This document shows positions 1-7,178 of a stretch of DNA of 64,000 nucleotides, in pieces; position 1 is the first letter of the stretch; the number at the start of each line of letters is the position of its first letter. Location of the stretch: NCBI RefSeq assembly GCF_015709455.1, contig NZ_JADNQW010000005.1, positions 3,492,001 to 3,556,000 of the forward strand, written 5' to 3'. A program made the translations under genes and the position numbers. This stretch comes from Methylosinus sp. H3A. GTDB taxonomy: Bacteria > Pseudomonadota > Alphaproteobacteria > Rhizobiales > Beijerinckiaceae. The notes below the pieces were generated by a model. The model made no database searches, was not told where the DNA came from, and saw only the letters and a program-made list of their open reading frames with translations.

Positions 1-1037
1 ATGCGCTCGAGCTCGATCGCCACATCGAGGAGATCGTCCTTCACGCCCAGCTCGGCCAGCACCTCGCGCGTCGTGCGCTGCATGATCTTCGCGCGCGGAT
101 CGTAGTTCTTGTAGACGCGATGGCCGAAGCCCATCAGGCGGAACGGGTCGTTCTTGTCCTTGGCCTTGGCGATATAGATCGGAATGCGATCCGGCGTGCC
201 GATCTCGGCGAGCATTTTCAGCACCGCCTCATTGGCGCCGCCATGCGCCGGACCCCACAGCGAGGCGATGCCCGCCGCCACGCAGGCGAAGGGATTGGCG
301 CCCGACGATCCCGCGAGACGCACGGTGGAGGTGGAGGCGTTCTGCTCGTGATCGGCGTGCAGCATGAAGAAGCGGTCGAGCGCCCGCGACATCACCGGAT
401 TGACCTTATATTCCTCGCAAGGCACGGCGAAGCACATGCGCAGGAAGTTCGACGTATAGTCGAGGTCGTTCTTCGGATAGACGAAGGGCTGGCCGATCGA
501 ATATTTATAGGCCATCGCCGCGAGCGTCGGAATTTTCGCGATCATGCGCGTCGAGGCGACCATGCGCTCGACCGGATCGGCGATATTGGTCGAGTCGTGA
601 TAGAAGGCCGAGAGCGCGCCCACCGACGCCACCATCACCGCCATCGGATGCGCGTCGCGGCGGAAGCCCTGGAAGAAGCGCGCCATCTGCTCATGCACCA
701 TCGTGTGGCGCGTGATGCGATAGTCGAAATCGGCTTTCTGCGTCGCCGTCGGCAATTCGCCATAGAGCAGCAAATAGCAGGTCTCGAGAAAATCGCCGTG
801 CTCGGCGAGCTGGTCGATCGGATAGCCGCGATAGAGCAGCACGCCCTCGTCGCCGTCGATATAGGTGATCTTCGACTCGCAGCTCGCCGTGGAGGTGAAA
901 CCCGGGTCGTAAGTGAACATGCCCGTGTCGCCGTAGAGCTTGCGAATATCGGCGACGCTGGGGCCGATCGTTCCTTCCATGATCGGAAGGCTCACGGTTT
1001 TCTCGCCGGTGTGAAAGGACGCTTCTTTTTTCGTCAT
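1..1037 (-). CDS. gltA: Citrate synthase (type II), C-terminus cut by window edge
   Basis: Condenses oxaloacetate and acetyl-CoA to citrate, the first TCA-cycle step, in the cytosol. The 345 visible residues read from ATG at 1037 (MTKKEASF...), with the ribosome site AAGGTGG just upstream. The active-site block [11 protein letters not shown] and the citrate synthase signature [13 protein letters not shown] (catalytic His and Asp region) are both intact near the truncated end. The family is usually about 430 residues, so roughly 85 are missing beyond position 1. It lies downstream of gltX on the same strand, a pairing common in Rhizobiales. It has its own promoter and a palindromic operator at 1339-1384, giving a leader of about 310 nt. 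Confidence 0.96.
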   Translation of the reverse strand, partial: MTKKEASFHTGEKTVSLPIMEGTIGPSVADIRKLYGDTGMFTYDPGFTSTASCESKITYIDGDEGVLLYRGYPIDQLAEHGDFLETCYLLLYGELPTATQKADFDYRITRHTMVHEQMARFFQGFRRDAHPMAVMVASVGALSAFYHDSTNIADPVERMVASTRMIAKIPTLAAMAYKYSIGQPFVYPKNDLDYTSNFLRMCFAVPCEEYKVNPVMSRALDRFFMLHADHEQNASTSTVRLAGSSGANPFACVAAGIASLWGPAHGGANEAVLKMLAEIGTPDRIPIYIAKAKDKNDPFRLMGFGHRVYKNYDPRAKIMQRTTREVLAELGVKDDLLDVAIELER

Positions 1038-1338
1038 GGCCCCACCTTTTCGCGTTATCCGTGCAAATTGCGGCTCCCGGCGAGGCGCCGCAGCATATTT
1101 TGCGCCACGCTCGAGCCGCGCTTCGCTCCTGCGGCTCGAGACGGGAAGCGAATTCGTCCGAACCTTCGGCGTTGTCGCGCCGACGGACCGCCGGGTCCGC
1201 CCAATCGAACGAAAGTCGCTTTAAATTCAAAACCCTCCTGCGCTAGCCGGCGGATATGCGTCGGTCGCCGCGCCGCTGTGGCTCGCGCGCGGCGGGTGAG
1301 ACGCGGCGATGCGGCGCATAGGGTCGAGCGGAGAACCT
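1038..1338. other. gltA 5' leader
   Basis: About 300 nt of non-coding DNA between the gltA promoter and gltA. No convincing gene is present. It contains a perfect 10-bp hairpin (arms 1110-1119 and 1131-1140, 11-nt loop) inside the presumed leader transcript. No known riboswitch consensus was recognised. Confidence 0.4.
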
Positions 1339-1384
1339 GTTTGTGCGTTGCACAAACTATAGCATCCCCCGCCCGCCGTTCAAG
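1339..1384 (-). promoter_or_regulatory. gltA promoter with overlapping palindromic operator
   Basis: On the minus strand a -35 CTTGAA (1379-1384) and a -10 TATAGT (1356-1361) are separated by 17 nt. A perfect inverted repeat, GTTTGTGC-GTT-GCACAAAC (1339-1357), covers the downstream edge of the -10 and the expected start site, the classic position for a repressor. The core TGCGTTGCA resembles the TGC-N3-GCA sites described for the alphaproteobacterial PHA regulator PhaR/AniA, but that assignment is inference. The -35 overlaps the gltX stop codon. Confidence 0.6.
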
Positions 1385-2807
1385 CGAGTTGCGCGGCTTG
1401 ATCGCGCAGGCGGGCGAGACTCTCCTCGCGGCCGAGAATCGCCAGCACGTCGAAAATGCCGGGCGAGGTGGTGCGCCCGGTGAGGGCGGCGCGCAGAGGC
1501 TGCGCGAGATCGCCGAGCTTCACGCCCTGCGCGACCGCCGTCTCGCGCACGACGGTCTCGGTCGCCGCCGCGCTCCACTCGCCGAGCGCGGCGAGCTTCT
1601 CGATCAGCGCGACGAGATTGGCGCGGGCGGCGGGCGACAACAGCGCCGCGGCCTTGGCGTCGAGCGCCAGCGGCCGCTCGGCGAAGAGGAAGCCGGCGCC
1701 GTCGACCAGCTCGTTCAGCGTCTTGGCGCGGGCCTTGAGGCCGGGCATGGCCGCGGCGAGCTGCGCCTTGCGCTTGTCGTCGAGCTTGGCGGCGAGCGCC
1801 GCGCCGCCCTCGAGATAGGGCAGTGTCGCGACCAGCGCCTCGACCAGCTCGGCATCGTCGCTGCTGCGCAGATAATGGCCGTTCATATTCTCGAGCTTCA
1901 CGAAATCGAAGCGCGCCGGCGAGCGATGAATGCTCTCGAGATCGAAAGCCTCGATCATCTCCTGCGTCGAGAAGAACTCGCGGTCGCCCTGGCTCCAGCC
2001 GAGACGCAGCAGATAGTTGCGCAGCGCCGAAGGCAGATAGCCCATGCCGCGATAGGCGTCGACGCCGAGCGCGCCATGGCGCTTCGACAGCTTGGCGCCG
2101 TCCGGCCCATGGATGAGCGGAATATGGGCGAGCTTGGGCGCCTCCCAGCCGAGCGCCTCATAGATGTGCTTTTGCCGCGCGGCGTTGGTGAGGTGATCGT
2201 CGCCGCGGATGATCTGCGTGACGCCCATATCGTGATCGTCGACGACGACGGCGAGCATATAGGTCGGCGCGCCATCCGAGCGCAGCAGCACGAAATCGTC
2301 GATATCCTTGTTCGGAAACACCACGCGGCCCTGCACCGCGTCCTCGATCACCGTCTCGCCCTCTTGCGGCGTCTTCAGCCGAATGACCGGCGCGACGCCC
2401 GCCGGCGCCTCGCTGGGATCGCGGTCGCGCCAGCGCCCGTCATAGCGAGGCGGGCGGCCCTCGCGACGCGCGCTCTCGCGCATCTCCTCGAGCTCCTGCG
2501 CGCTGGCGTAGCAGCGATAGGCCTTGCCTTTGGCGAGCAGCTCCTCGGCGATCTCGCGATGACGCGGCGCGCGCGCGAATTGAAACACGGCGTCGCCGTC
2601 CCAATCGAGCCCGAGCCAGCGCATGCCGTCGAAAATGGCGTCGACGGCCGCCTGGGTGGAGCGCTCGCGATCGGTGTCTTCTATGCGCAGCAGAAAGCGT
2701 CCGCCATGACGCTTGGCGTAGAGCCAGCTGAACAGCGCCGTGCGCGCGCTGCCGATATGGAGGAAGCCGGTGGGCGAGGGGGCGAAGCGCGTGACGACTT
2801 GAGACAT
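1380..2807 (-). CDS. gltX: Glutamate--tRNA ligase
   Basis: Class I aminoacyl-tRNA synthetase that charges tRNA-Glu in the cytosol; many alphaproteobacterial versions also charge tRNA-Gln for later amidation. It has 475 residues, the usual length. The HIGH-type motif HIGS is at residues 17-20 and the KMSKS-type motif KLSKR at 239-243; the N-terminus [17 protein letters not shown] is canonical. The ATG at 2807 is the first start before this block. It is followed on the same strand by gltA, whose -35 element overlaps the gltX stop codon. Confidence 0.97.
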   Translation of the reverse strand: MSQVVTRFAPSPTGFLHIGSARTALFSWLYAKRHGGRFLLRIEDTDRERSTQAAVDAIFDGMRWLGLDWDGDAVFQFARAPRHREIAEELLAKGKAYRCYASAQELEEMRESARREGRPPRYDGRWRDRDPSEAPAGVAPVIRLKTPQEGETVIEDAVQGRVVFPNKDIDDFVLLRSDGAPTYMLAVVVDDHDMGVTQIIRGDDHLTNAARQKHIYEALGWEAPKLAHIPLIHGPDGAKLSKRHGALGVDAYRGMGYLPSALRNYLLRLGWSQGDREFFSTQEMIEAFDLESIHRSPARFDFVKLENMNGHYLRSSDDAELVEALVATLPYLEGGAALAAKLDDKRKAQLAAAMPGLKARAKTLNELVDGAGFLFAERPLALDAKAAALLSPAARANLVALIEKLAALGEWSAAATETVVRETAVAQGVKLGDLAQPLRAALTGRTTSPGIFDVLAILGREESLARLRDQAAQLA

Positions 2808-2922
2808 GAGCGCGGCTGACGATTCCCGAGAAATTAGAGTGGAGGCCCGTCTAGCACGCTGCGGGCCAGGGGGGAACTGCGGGGGCGGGGGGCGGAAGGG
2901 AGCCGTTCAGCCGAGAGCGAAA

Positions 2923-3050
2923 CCCTCGTCCTCATGCTGAGGAGGCTCCGCAGGAGCCGTCTCGAAGCACGAGGGCGAGTTCCAGAACGCGGCGCGTGAC
3001 GCTTCCCTCGTCCTTCGAGACGCGGCCTGCGGCCGCTCCTCAGGATGAGG
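2923..3050. repeat. Inverted pair of dispersed palindromic repeats
   Basis: Two copies of one element in opposite orientation: 2923-2975 and 3005-3050. Each begins or ends with CCTCAT-N-CTGAGGAG, has a variable GC-rich hairpin in the middle, and closes with CGTCTCGAAG-N-ACGAGG. Elements of this design are common in intergenic DNA of Rhizobiales genomes. Here they fill the gap between gltX and the convergent end of the TIR gene and mark one flank of the probable insertion. Confidence 0.8.
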
Positions 3051-3078
3051 AAAGCTTCGGCCGACGCTCGTGGGACTT

Positions 3079-5148
3079 CTAGAACCACCAGGACAGCAGC
3101 CATTGGATATAGGGCTTCGCCTTGGCGAGGCGTTCATACGTCTTGTCGTATTTTTCGATGACCTCCGGGAGGTCTTTGACCACGGCGCCGAGCTTCTCGA
3201 ATTTTTCGCGCGGATTCGACAGCCAGTTCCACAGCGGCGTGACCTGCGCCGCCGCGCGCAAATGCGCGTCGGCCGCCGCTTCGCGCGCCTCGTCCGCCGA
3301 ACCGAGCGGCGCCTCGCTCGCGGAGCGGATCGCCTCGCCCGTCGCGGCGAGGTCGCGCGCGAAATCTTTGTCGATGATGTCGTCGGCTTTCTCGGCGACA
3401 TCGGGGATGACTGGAAAGGCCGCCAGAACCTCGGGCGGCGGCGGCTTGAAGCGCCGACGCGCCCCCTGCTTGCGATATTGCCGCAAGCTCGGAAACAGGA
3501 CCGCGAGCAGCTGGTAATGGCCGTGCAAATCGACTGTGAAAGGGCCGATCTCGTCGCCCGGTGGAAGGGCGCCGTCTCTTTCTTCCAGAGAAAGGACGCG
3601 CAGCAAGTCCTTGAGCGCATCGTCGAGCGCCAGCGGCTCGCATGATCGGAAGTCCTCGGGCGTCGCCGACGCGAGGACTTGCAGTCGCTTTTTCAGACGC
3701 TCGCTGAAAGAGAAATTGCCTCCGCCCCGGAACTCGCACACATGCTCGCGAATTTTCTCGATCTCGCGGCGCATCTGCGCATAGAGTTCATTCGCGTCGA
3801 ATCCTTCCGTCTTGCGCAGGTCTCGCGCGCTCGCCGCGGGCCGACGTCGCATCACGCCATGCGCGTCCGGCGCGACGTGATACCACTCGTCGCTTTCTCT
3901 CGTGATGGCGTCGAGCGTCTGCGCGCTCGGCCAGGGCGCTTCCGGCTTGACGTGGCCTTCGAAGCCGACAGCGGCGAGAATGGCTTTGACCGCATCGTCG
4001 CGCGACAGCGCGAAGATTTGCAGCCAAACGACCTGCCGATAGAGCGGCGGCGGCTCGACCGGCGCGATGATGAGAGGAACGATCTTACGGCTCCGGCCGT
4101 CGGCGTCGTCATTGTACGCGGAGGCCAGTTCGGATATGGCGTGCTTCGACTCGACATAGTCGGGCGAAAGCAGCGCGACGAGGCGCTCGGAGCGCGAGAG
4201 GCCCTCGTTCATCTCGTGAACGAAGTTGCTGCCGACAGGAATGTCGCGCCATTGCGCGAAAACGCGGAATCCGGCCTTGCGAAGCACGTCGTCGACGAAA
4301 AGGGCGAAGGCGTCGTTCTTATTGCTGTAGCTGAGAAAGAAATCGTATCGAGGTTGTTGCTCGTCTTGTCGAGAGGTCGATCGCGTATCGGGCGGCGCCA
4401 TCAGCCGCGCGATTTCCTGTGCGAGCAGCGCGTTCTGCTCGGCGGGGTCTTTCACTTGTGGGGCGACGGGGAGCGTCGCGAAGAGAAGCTCGACCTCCTC
4501 GGAAAGCTCCACGCCGTCGAGGCGGCGCTGATACCAGTCGAGCCACGGCCGCCAATGTGCTTCCGCTAGGAGTTCGCGCAGGAGCCTCCAGCGCTCCTGC
4601 GCCCATGCCGGCGCGCCCTGCGGCCACAGCGGGTCGCTTGCGAGATCCACTGGCGTGCGACCTGCTTCAAGCGCTGTGACATCGGCGGAAATCGAACGCC
4701 AAATGGCGTCCGCGTCGGCGATGGCGGCGGCGGCGGCGGAAGCAGCGGCGGAAGCGGCAGCGGCGGGGGCGGCGTCGGCGTTGGCGGCAGTGGCCGCGTG
4801 GGTGGCGGCCCTGGCGGCTTTGATGGACCTGACGGCGGTGGGGGTGTTGGCGGTGACGCCGAGGACCGTGGCGGCGGCGCGGTAGGCATCGGCGCGGGTC
4901 GGACATATGCCGACGTTCCGCGCCAATGCGGTAGCCCAAAAGACCGCAGCTGCCAAACGCCCGAATTGTTGCGCCTGCGACTGTGGGGCGACCTGCTCTA
5001 TCATCGGCACGACGCGGAGCGCGGCGCGCGCGGCGACTATGATGGCCTTCTGCTTTTGTTGATCCGGCGGCAATGTGTCGAGCCATCGCTCCAGGCTCTC
5101 GCGATCATAAATCCTCGGCCGGTCGTGGCCGCCATGCAATTCCACCAT
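3079..5148 (-). CDS. TIR-domain protein, putative NAD-hydrolysing effector
   Basis: A 689-residue protein with a TIR domain in its middle. Residues 1-100 form a helical N-terminal domain (RESLERWLDTLPPDQQKQ..., AARAALRVVP), residues about 108-147 an almost pure alanine linker encoded by a GCN/GCG trinucleotide tract, and residues about 267-395 the TIR fold beginning YDFFLSYSNKNDAFA. E340 in the SEL motif sits where the catalytic Glu of NADase TIR domains lies. The C-terminal 290 residues match nothing I recognise and end in SWWF. The ATG at 5148 is preceded by GGAGAC. There is no signal peptide, so it is probably cytosolic. It separates gltX from comEC, which are usually close in Rhizobiales, and is flanked by repeats. 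A role in phage defence is inference. Confidence 0.8.
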   Translation of the reverse strand: MVELHGGHDRPRIYDRESLERWLDTLPPDQQKQKAIIVAARAALRVVPMIEQVAPQSQAQQFGRLAAAVFWATALARNVGICPTRADAYRAAATVLGVTANTPTAVRSIKAARAATHAATAANADAAPAAAASAAASAAAAAIADADAIWRSISADVTALEAGRTPVDLASDPLWPQGAPAWAQERWRLLRELLAEAHWRPWLDWYQRRLDGVELSEEVELLFATLPVAPQVKDPAEQNALLAQEIARLMAPPDTRSTSRQDEQQPRYDFFLSYSNKNDAFALFVDDVLRKAGFRVFAQWRDIPVGSNFVHEMNEGLSRSERLVALLSPDYVESKHAISELASAYNDDADGRSRKIVPLIIAPVEPPPLYRQVVWLQIFALSRDDAVKAILAAVGFEGHVKPEAPWPSAQTLDAITRESDEWYHVAPDAHGVMRRRPAASARDLRKTEGFDANELYAQMRREIEKIREHVCEFRGGGNFSFSERLKKRLQVLASATPEDFRSCEPLALDDALKDLLRVLSLEERDGALPPGDEIGPFTVDLHGHYQLLAVLFPSLRQYRKQGARRRFKPPPPEVLAAFPVIPDVAEKADDIIDKDFARDLAATGEAIRSASEAPLGSADEAREAAADAHLRAAAQVTPLWNWLSNPREKFEKLGAVVKDLPEVIEKYDKTYERLAKAKPYIQWLLSWWF

Positions 5149-5393
5149 GAAAAGTCTCCGCCTCCGGCGAGAATGCGGATGCTTCTATGAAAACGCAAGG
5201 CCGCGATCAGCCTATCCGCAACCCATCTCCGAGCGCTCTCTCTCGAATTGCATAGCAGCGCGGAATCGCCGTCGTGCGATCAATGGAGGCTCGCCGCCGA
5301 GCGCGGAGAGGCGGCGTAAAGCCTGTGGCGCTTGGCATCTCTGCAATGAAAGCGCGCCCCACCTCCCCCTGAAGGGGAGGGTGAAGCGCCCCC
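5149..5393. other. Intergenic DNA upstream of the TIR gene
   Basis: No gene is supported here. A perfect 7-bp hairpin of the dispersed CCTCCCC...GGGGAGG type lies at 5362-5380, just before the plus-strand promoter. The TIR gene promoter must lie here on the minus strand, but I could not pick out a convincing one. Confidence 0.4.
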
Positions 5394-5423
5394 TTGACAA
5401 AAGCCGGAAAATATTCCTATCAT
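5394..5423 (+). promoter_or_regulatory. Strong sigma-70-type promoter reading away from the TIR gene
   Basis: A perfect -35 TTGACA (5394-5399) and a near-consensus -10 TATCAT (5418-5423) are spaced by 18 nt. The predicted start is near 5430. The nearest downstream gene starts at 5988, so this promoter most directly serves the structured non-coding stretch at 5430-5770. Confidence 0.6.
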
Positions 5424-5429
5424 CCGTCA

Positions 5430-5770
5430 CCCTCGTCGAATGGCAAGGGCGTCGTCCGGGCAGGGGCGGGGCCGGCGAGGGGGCGGTTTCGAGAGAGGCG
5501 GGGCGGCTACCCTCGTTCGCGCGCTCGACGCCACGCCGCCGGTCCGGCTTCTCCTTCGTGCGGAGGCGTTCGGAGACGAACGCGAAAGCTGGCCGAATAT
5601 CCGAGGTTCGCGCGGGGATAGACTACCCGAGAGGGGAAAACAACCCTGGGCCCGGAGGCGGCGCAGAGCAGAGGCAGACCGCGTCCGGGATCCTGGGCTT
5701 TCCGAATGCGCTTCTTTTACGAATGCCGTGGCCGAGGGAGGCCCCGGCGTCCCGGACGACCTTGTCCAAC
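5430..5770 (+). ncRNA. Candidate structured non-coding RNA, class unknown
   Basis: The stretch after the strong promoter has no credible gene but consistent secondary structure. GTCGTCCGGG at 5451-5460 is the exact complement of CCCGGACGAC at 5751-5760, and pairing continues outward with TGG/CAAGG to about 5441 and 5768. Inside are a bulged helix (5541-5549 with 5587-5594) enclosing two hairpins, one of them a perfect 7-bp stem with a GAGA tetraloop (5566-5583), a 4-bp stem with an A-rich 8-nt loop (about 5631-5646), and a stem 5651-5662/5678-5689. I found no tmRNA tag, RNase P core or SRP motif. The outer repeats could instead be termini of a small mobile element. Confidence 0.4.
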
Positions 5771-5987
5771 CCGCTCGCGCAGCGCGCGCGGGCGCATGCG
5801 CGCGGCTCCATGACACTGACACGCGGCTTGCGCGCGGGCTCACGCGCGAAAGCGCGCGGCCTCGAAGGCGCGCGCTCGGATTGCTCGCTCGGGCCGCGTA
5901 ACGTTTGACGCCTCGCCTGCGAACATCAGCTCGGGAGCCGCTCCGATGCGTCGGCGCCCTCGAGACTGAAACCCGAAAGGATCACCC
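5771..5987. other. GC-rich spacer before the thioredoxin gene
   Basis: About 217 nt of GCGC-rich sequence with many short self-complementary runs and no clear terminator T-run or gene. The last bases (CCGAAAGGATCACCC) hold the ribosome site of the gene at 5988. Confidence 0.35.
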
Positions 5988-6371
5988 ATGTCGATACGTT
6001 TCACCGCCGCGCTTTTTTCCGCCGCTCTGTTCGCTACGCCGCTTTTCGCCGCCGAGAAACATGCTTTCACGCCCCAGGCCTTCGAGGCGGCGCAGACGGC
6101 GGGTCAGCCGATCCTCGTCGAGATTCATGCGCCCTGGTGCCCCACCTGCAAGGCGCAGCAGCCGATCCTCGAGAAGCTCGAGAGCGACGGCAAATTCGGA
6201 ACGCTGCAAGTGTTCCATGTCGATTTCGACAGTCAGAAGGACGCCGTGCGGAATTTCCATGCGACGACGCAGAGCACGCTCATCGTGTTCAAGGGCAAGA
6301 GCGAGACCGGCCGCTCGGCCGGCGACACCAATGCGGCTTCGATCGGGGCTCTGCTCGACAAGGCGCTCTGA
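5988..6371 (+). CDS. Periplasmic thioredoxin-family protein
   Basis: A 127-residue protein with a cleavable signal peptide (residues 1-22, ending FAA) and a thioredoxin fold. The redox motif is WCPTCK with C51 and C54. It probably reduces periplasmic disulfides, taking electrons from the CcdA-like membrane protein encoded next; their stop and start codons share one base (TGATG at 6369-6373), so they are translationally coupled. The ATG at 5988 follows GAAAGGATCACCC. This pair works like a split DsbD. Likely targets are cytochrome c maturation or copper-site cysteines, which is inference. Confidence 0.85.
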   Translation: MSIRFTAALFSAALFATPLFAAEKHAFTPQAFEAAQTAGQPILVEIHAPWCPTCKAQQPILEKLESDGKFGTLQVFHVDFDSQKDAVRNFHATTQSTLIVFKGKSETGRSAGDTNAASIGALLDKAL

Positions 6372-7099
6372 TGGGGGCGGATTTCGCCGGAGCGGGGCTC
6401 GCCTTTTTGGCGGGCCTCTTCTCCATTCTCTCGCCCTGTGTGCTGCCGCTGCTGCCGATCATTCTCGGCGCCGCGGCCTCCGAGCACAAAATGGGGCCGG
6501 CGGCGCTCGCTGTCGGCGTCGCCTCCTCCTTCGTCGCCATCGGGCTGTTCCTGGCGTTGATCGGTTTCGGGGCGGGGATAGACGGCGCGGCGCTGCGCTT
6601 CGGCGCCGCGCTGCTGATGATCGCGCTCGGCGTGCTGCTGGCGGCGCCGGCGCTGCAAGTGCGGCTCGCCGCCGCCGGCGGTCCGGTGGCCGATTGGATC
6701 GAGCGCCGCTTCGCCGGCCTCCCGACTCATGGGCTGCGCGGCCAATTGGGGCTCGGACTGCTGCTCGGCGCGGTGTGGAGTCCCTGCGCCGGTCCGACGC
6801 TCGGCGCCGCCTCGCTGCTCGCCGCGCAGGGCCAGAATCTCGGCCAGGTCGGGCTGGTGATGGGCGCTTTCGGGCTCGGCGCCGGCCTGCCGCTGGTCGC
6901 GCTCGGCGCCGCCTCGCGGAGCCTTTCGACGCGGCTGCGGCATTCGCTGCTGGTCGGGGGCAAATGGGGCAAGGGCGTGCTCGGCGCGGCGCTGGCCTCG
7001 GTCGGCCTGCTGATCGCGACCGGGCTCGACAAGCCGTTCGAGGCGGCGCTCGTCGCCGCTTCGCCCGAATGGCTGACCAATCTGACGACGCGCTTTTGA
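6371..7099 (+). CDS. ccdA: CcdA/DsbD-type transmembrane thiol-disulfide transporter
   Basis: A 242-residue inner-membrane protein with about six hydrophobic segments. It carries the two conserved cysteines of CcdA-type transporters: C23 in LSPCVLP and C139 in WSPCAGPT. The family moves electrons from cytosolic thioredoxin to periplasmic acceptors. It overlaps the upstream periplasmic thioredoxin gene by one base. The symbol is by family; a dedicated role in cytochrome c biogenesis is not shown, because no other ccm genes are nearby. Confidence 0.85.
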   Translation: MGADFAGAGLAFLAGLFSILSPCVLPLLPIILGAAASEHKMGPAALAVGVASSFVAIGLFLALIGFGAGIDGAALRFGAALLMIALGVLLAAPALQVRLAAAGGPVADWIERRFAGLPTHGLRGQLGLGLLLGAVWSPCAGPTLGAASLLAAQGQNLGQVGLVMGAFGLGAGLPLVALGAASRSLSTRLRHSLLVGGKWGKGVLGAALASVGLLIATGLDKPFEAALVAASPEWLTNLTTRF

Positions 7100-7178
7100 C
7101 GCTGCGGCCGTCGGGACGCTCGCGCCTTCGCCGGCTTAGGGTATAGCATGGGCTCGACTTTGTTCGAGCGAGGCCCTT

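Noticed and set aside
120..2819. Long open frame on the plus strand opposite gltA and gltX
   Set aside because: Arg/His-rich translation without any family motif; the minus strand carries two clear enzymes. High GC keeps antisense frames open.
5430..5770. tmRNA, RNase P RNA or 6S RNA for the structured region
   Set aside because: No tag reading frame of the ANDN type, no GAGGAAAGTCC core, and too long for 6S RNA.
5427..5843. Open frames on both strands over the candidate RNA (for example 138 codons on the minus strand)
   Set aside because: Composition is Arg/Ser/Pro-rich as in random GC-rich DNA, there are no ribosome sites, and the paired structure explains the region better.
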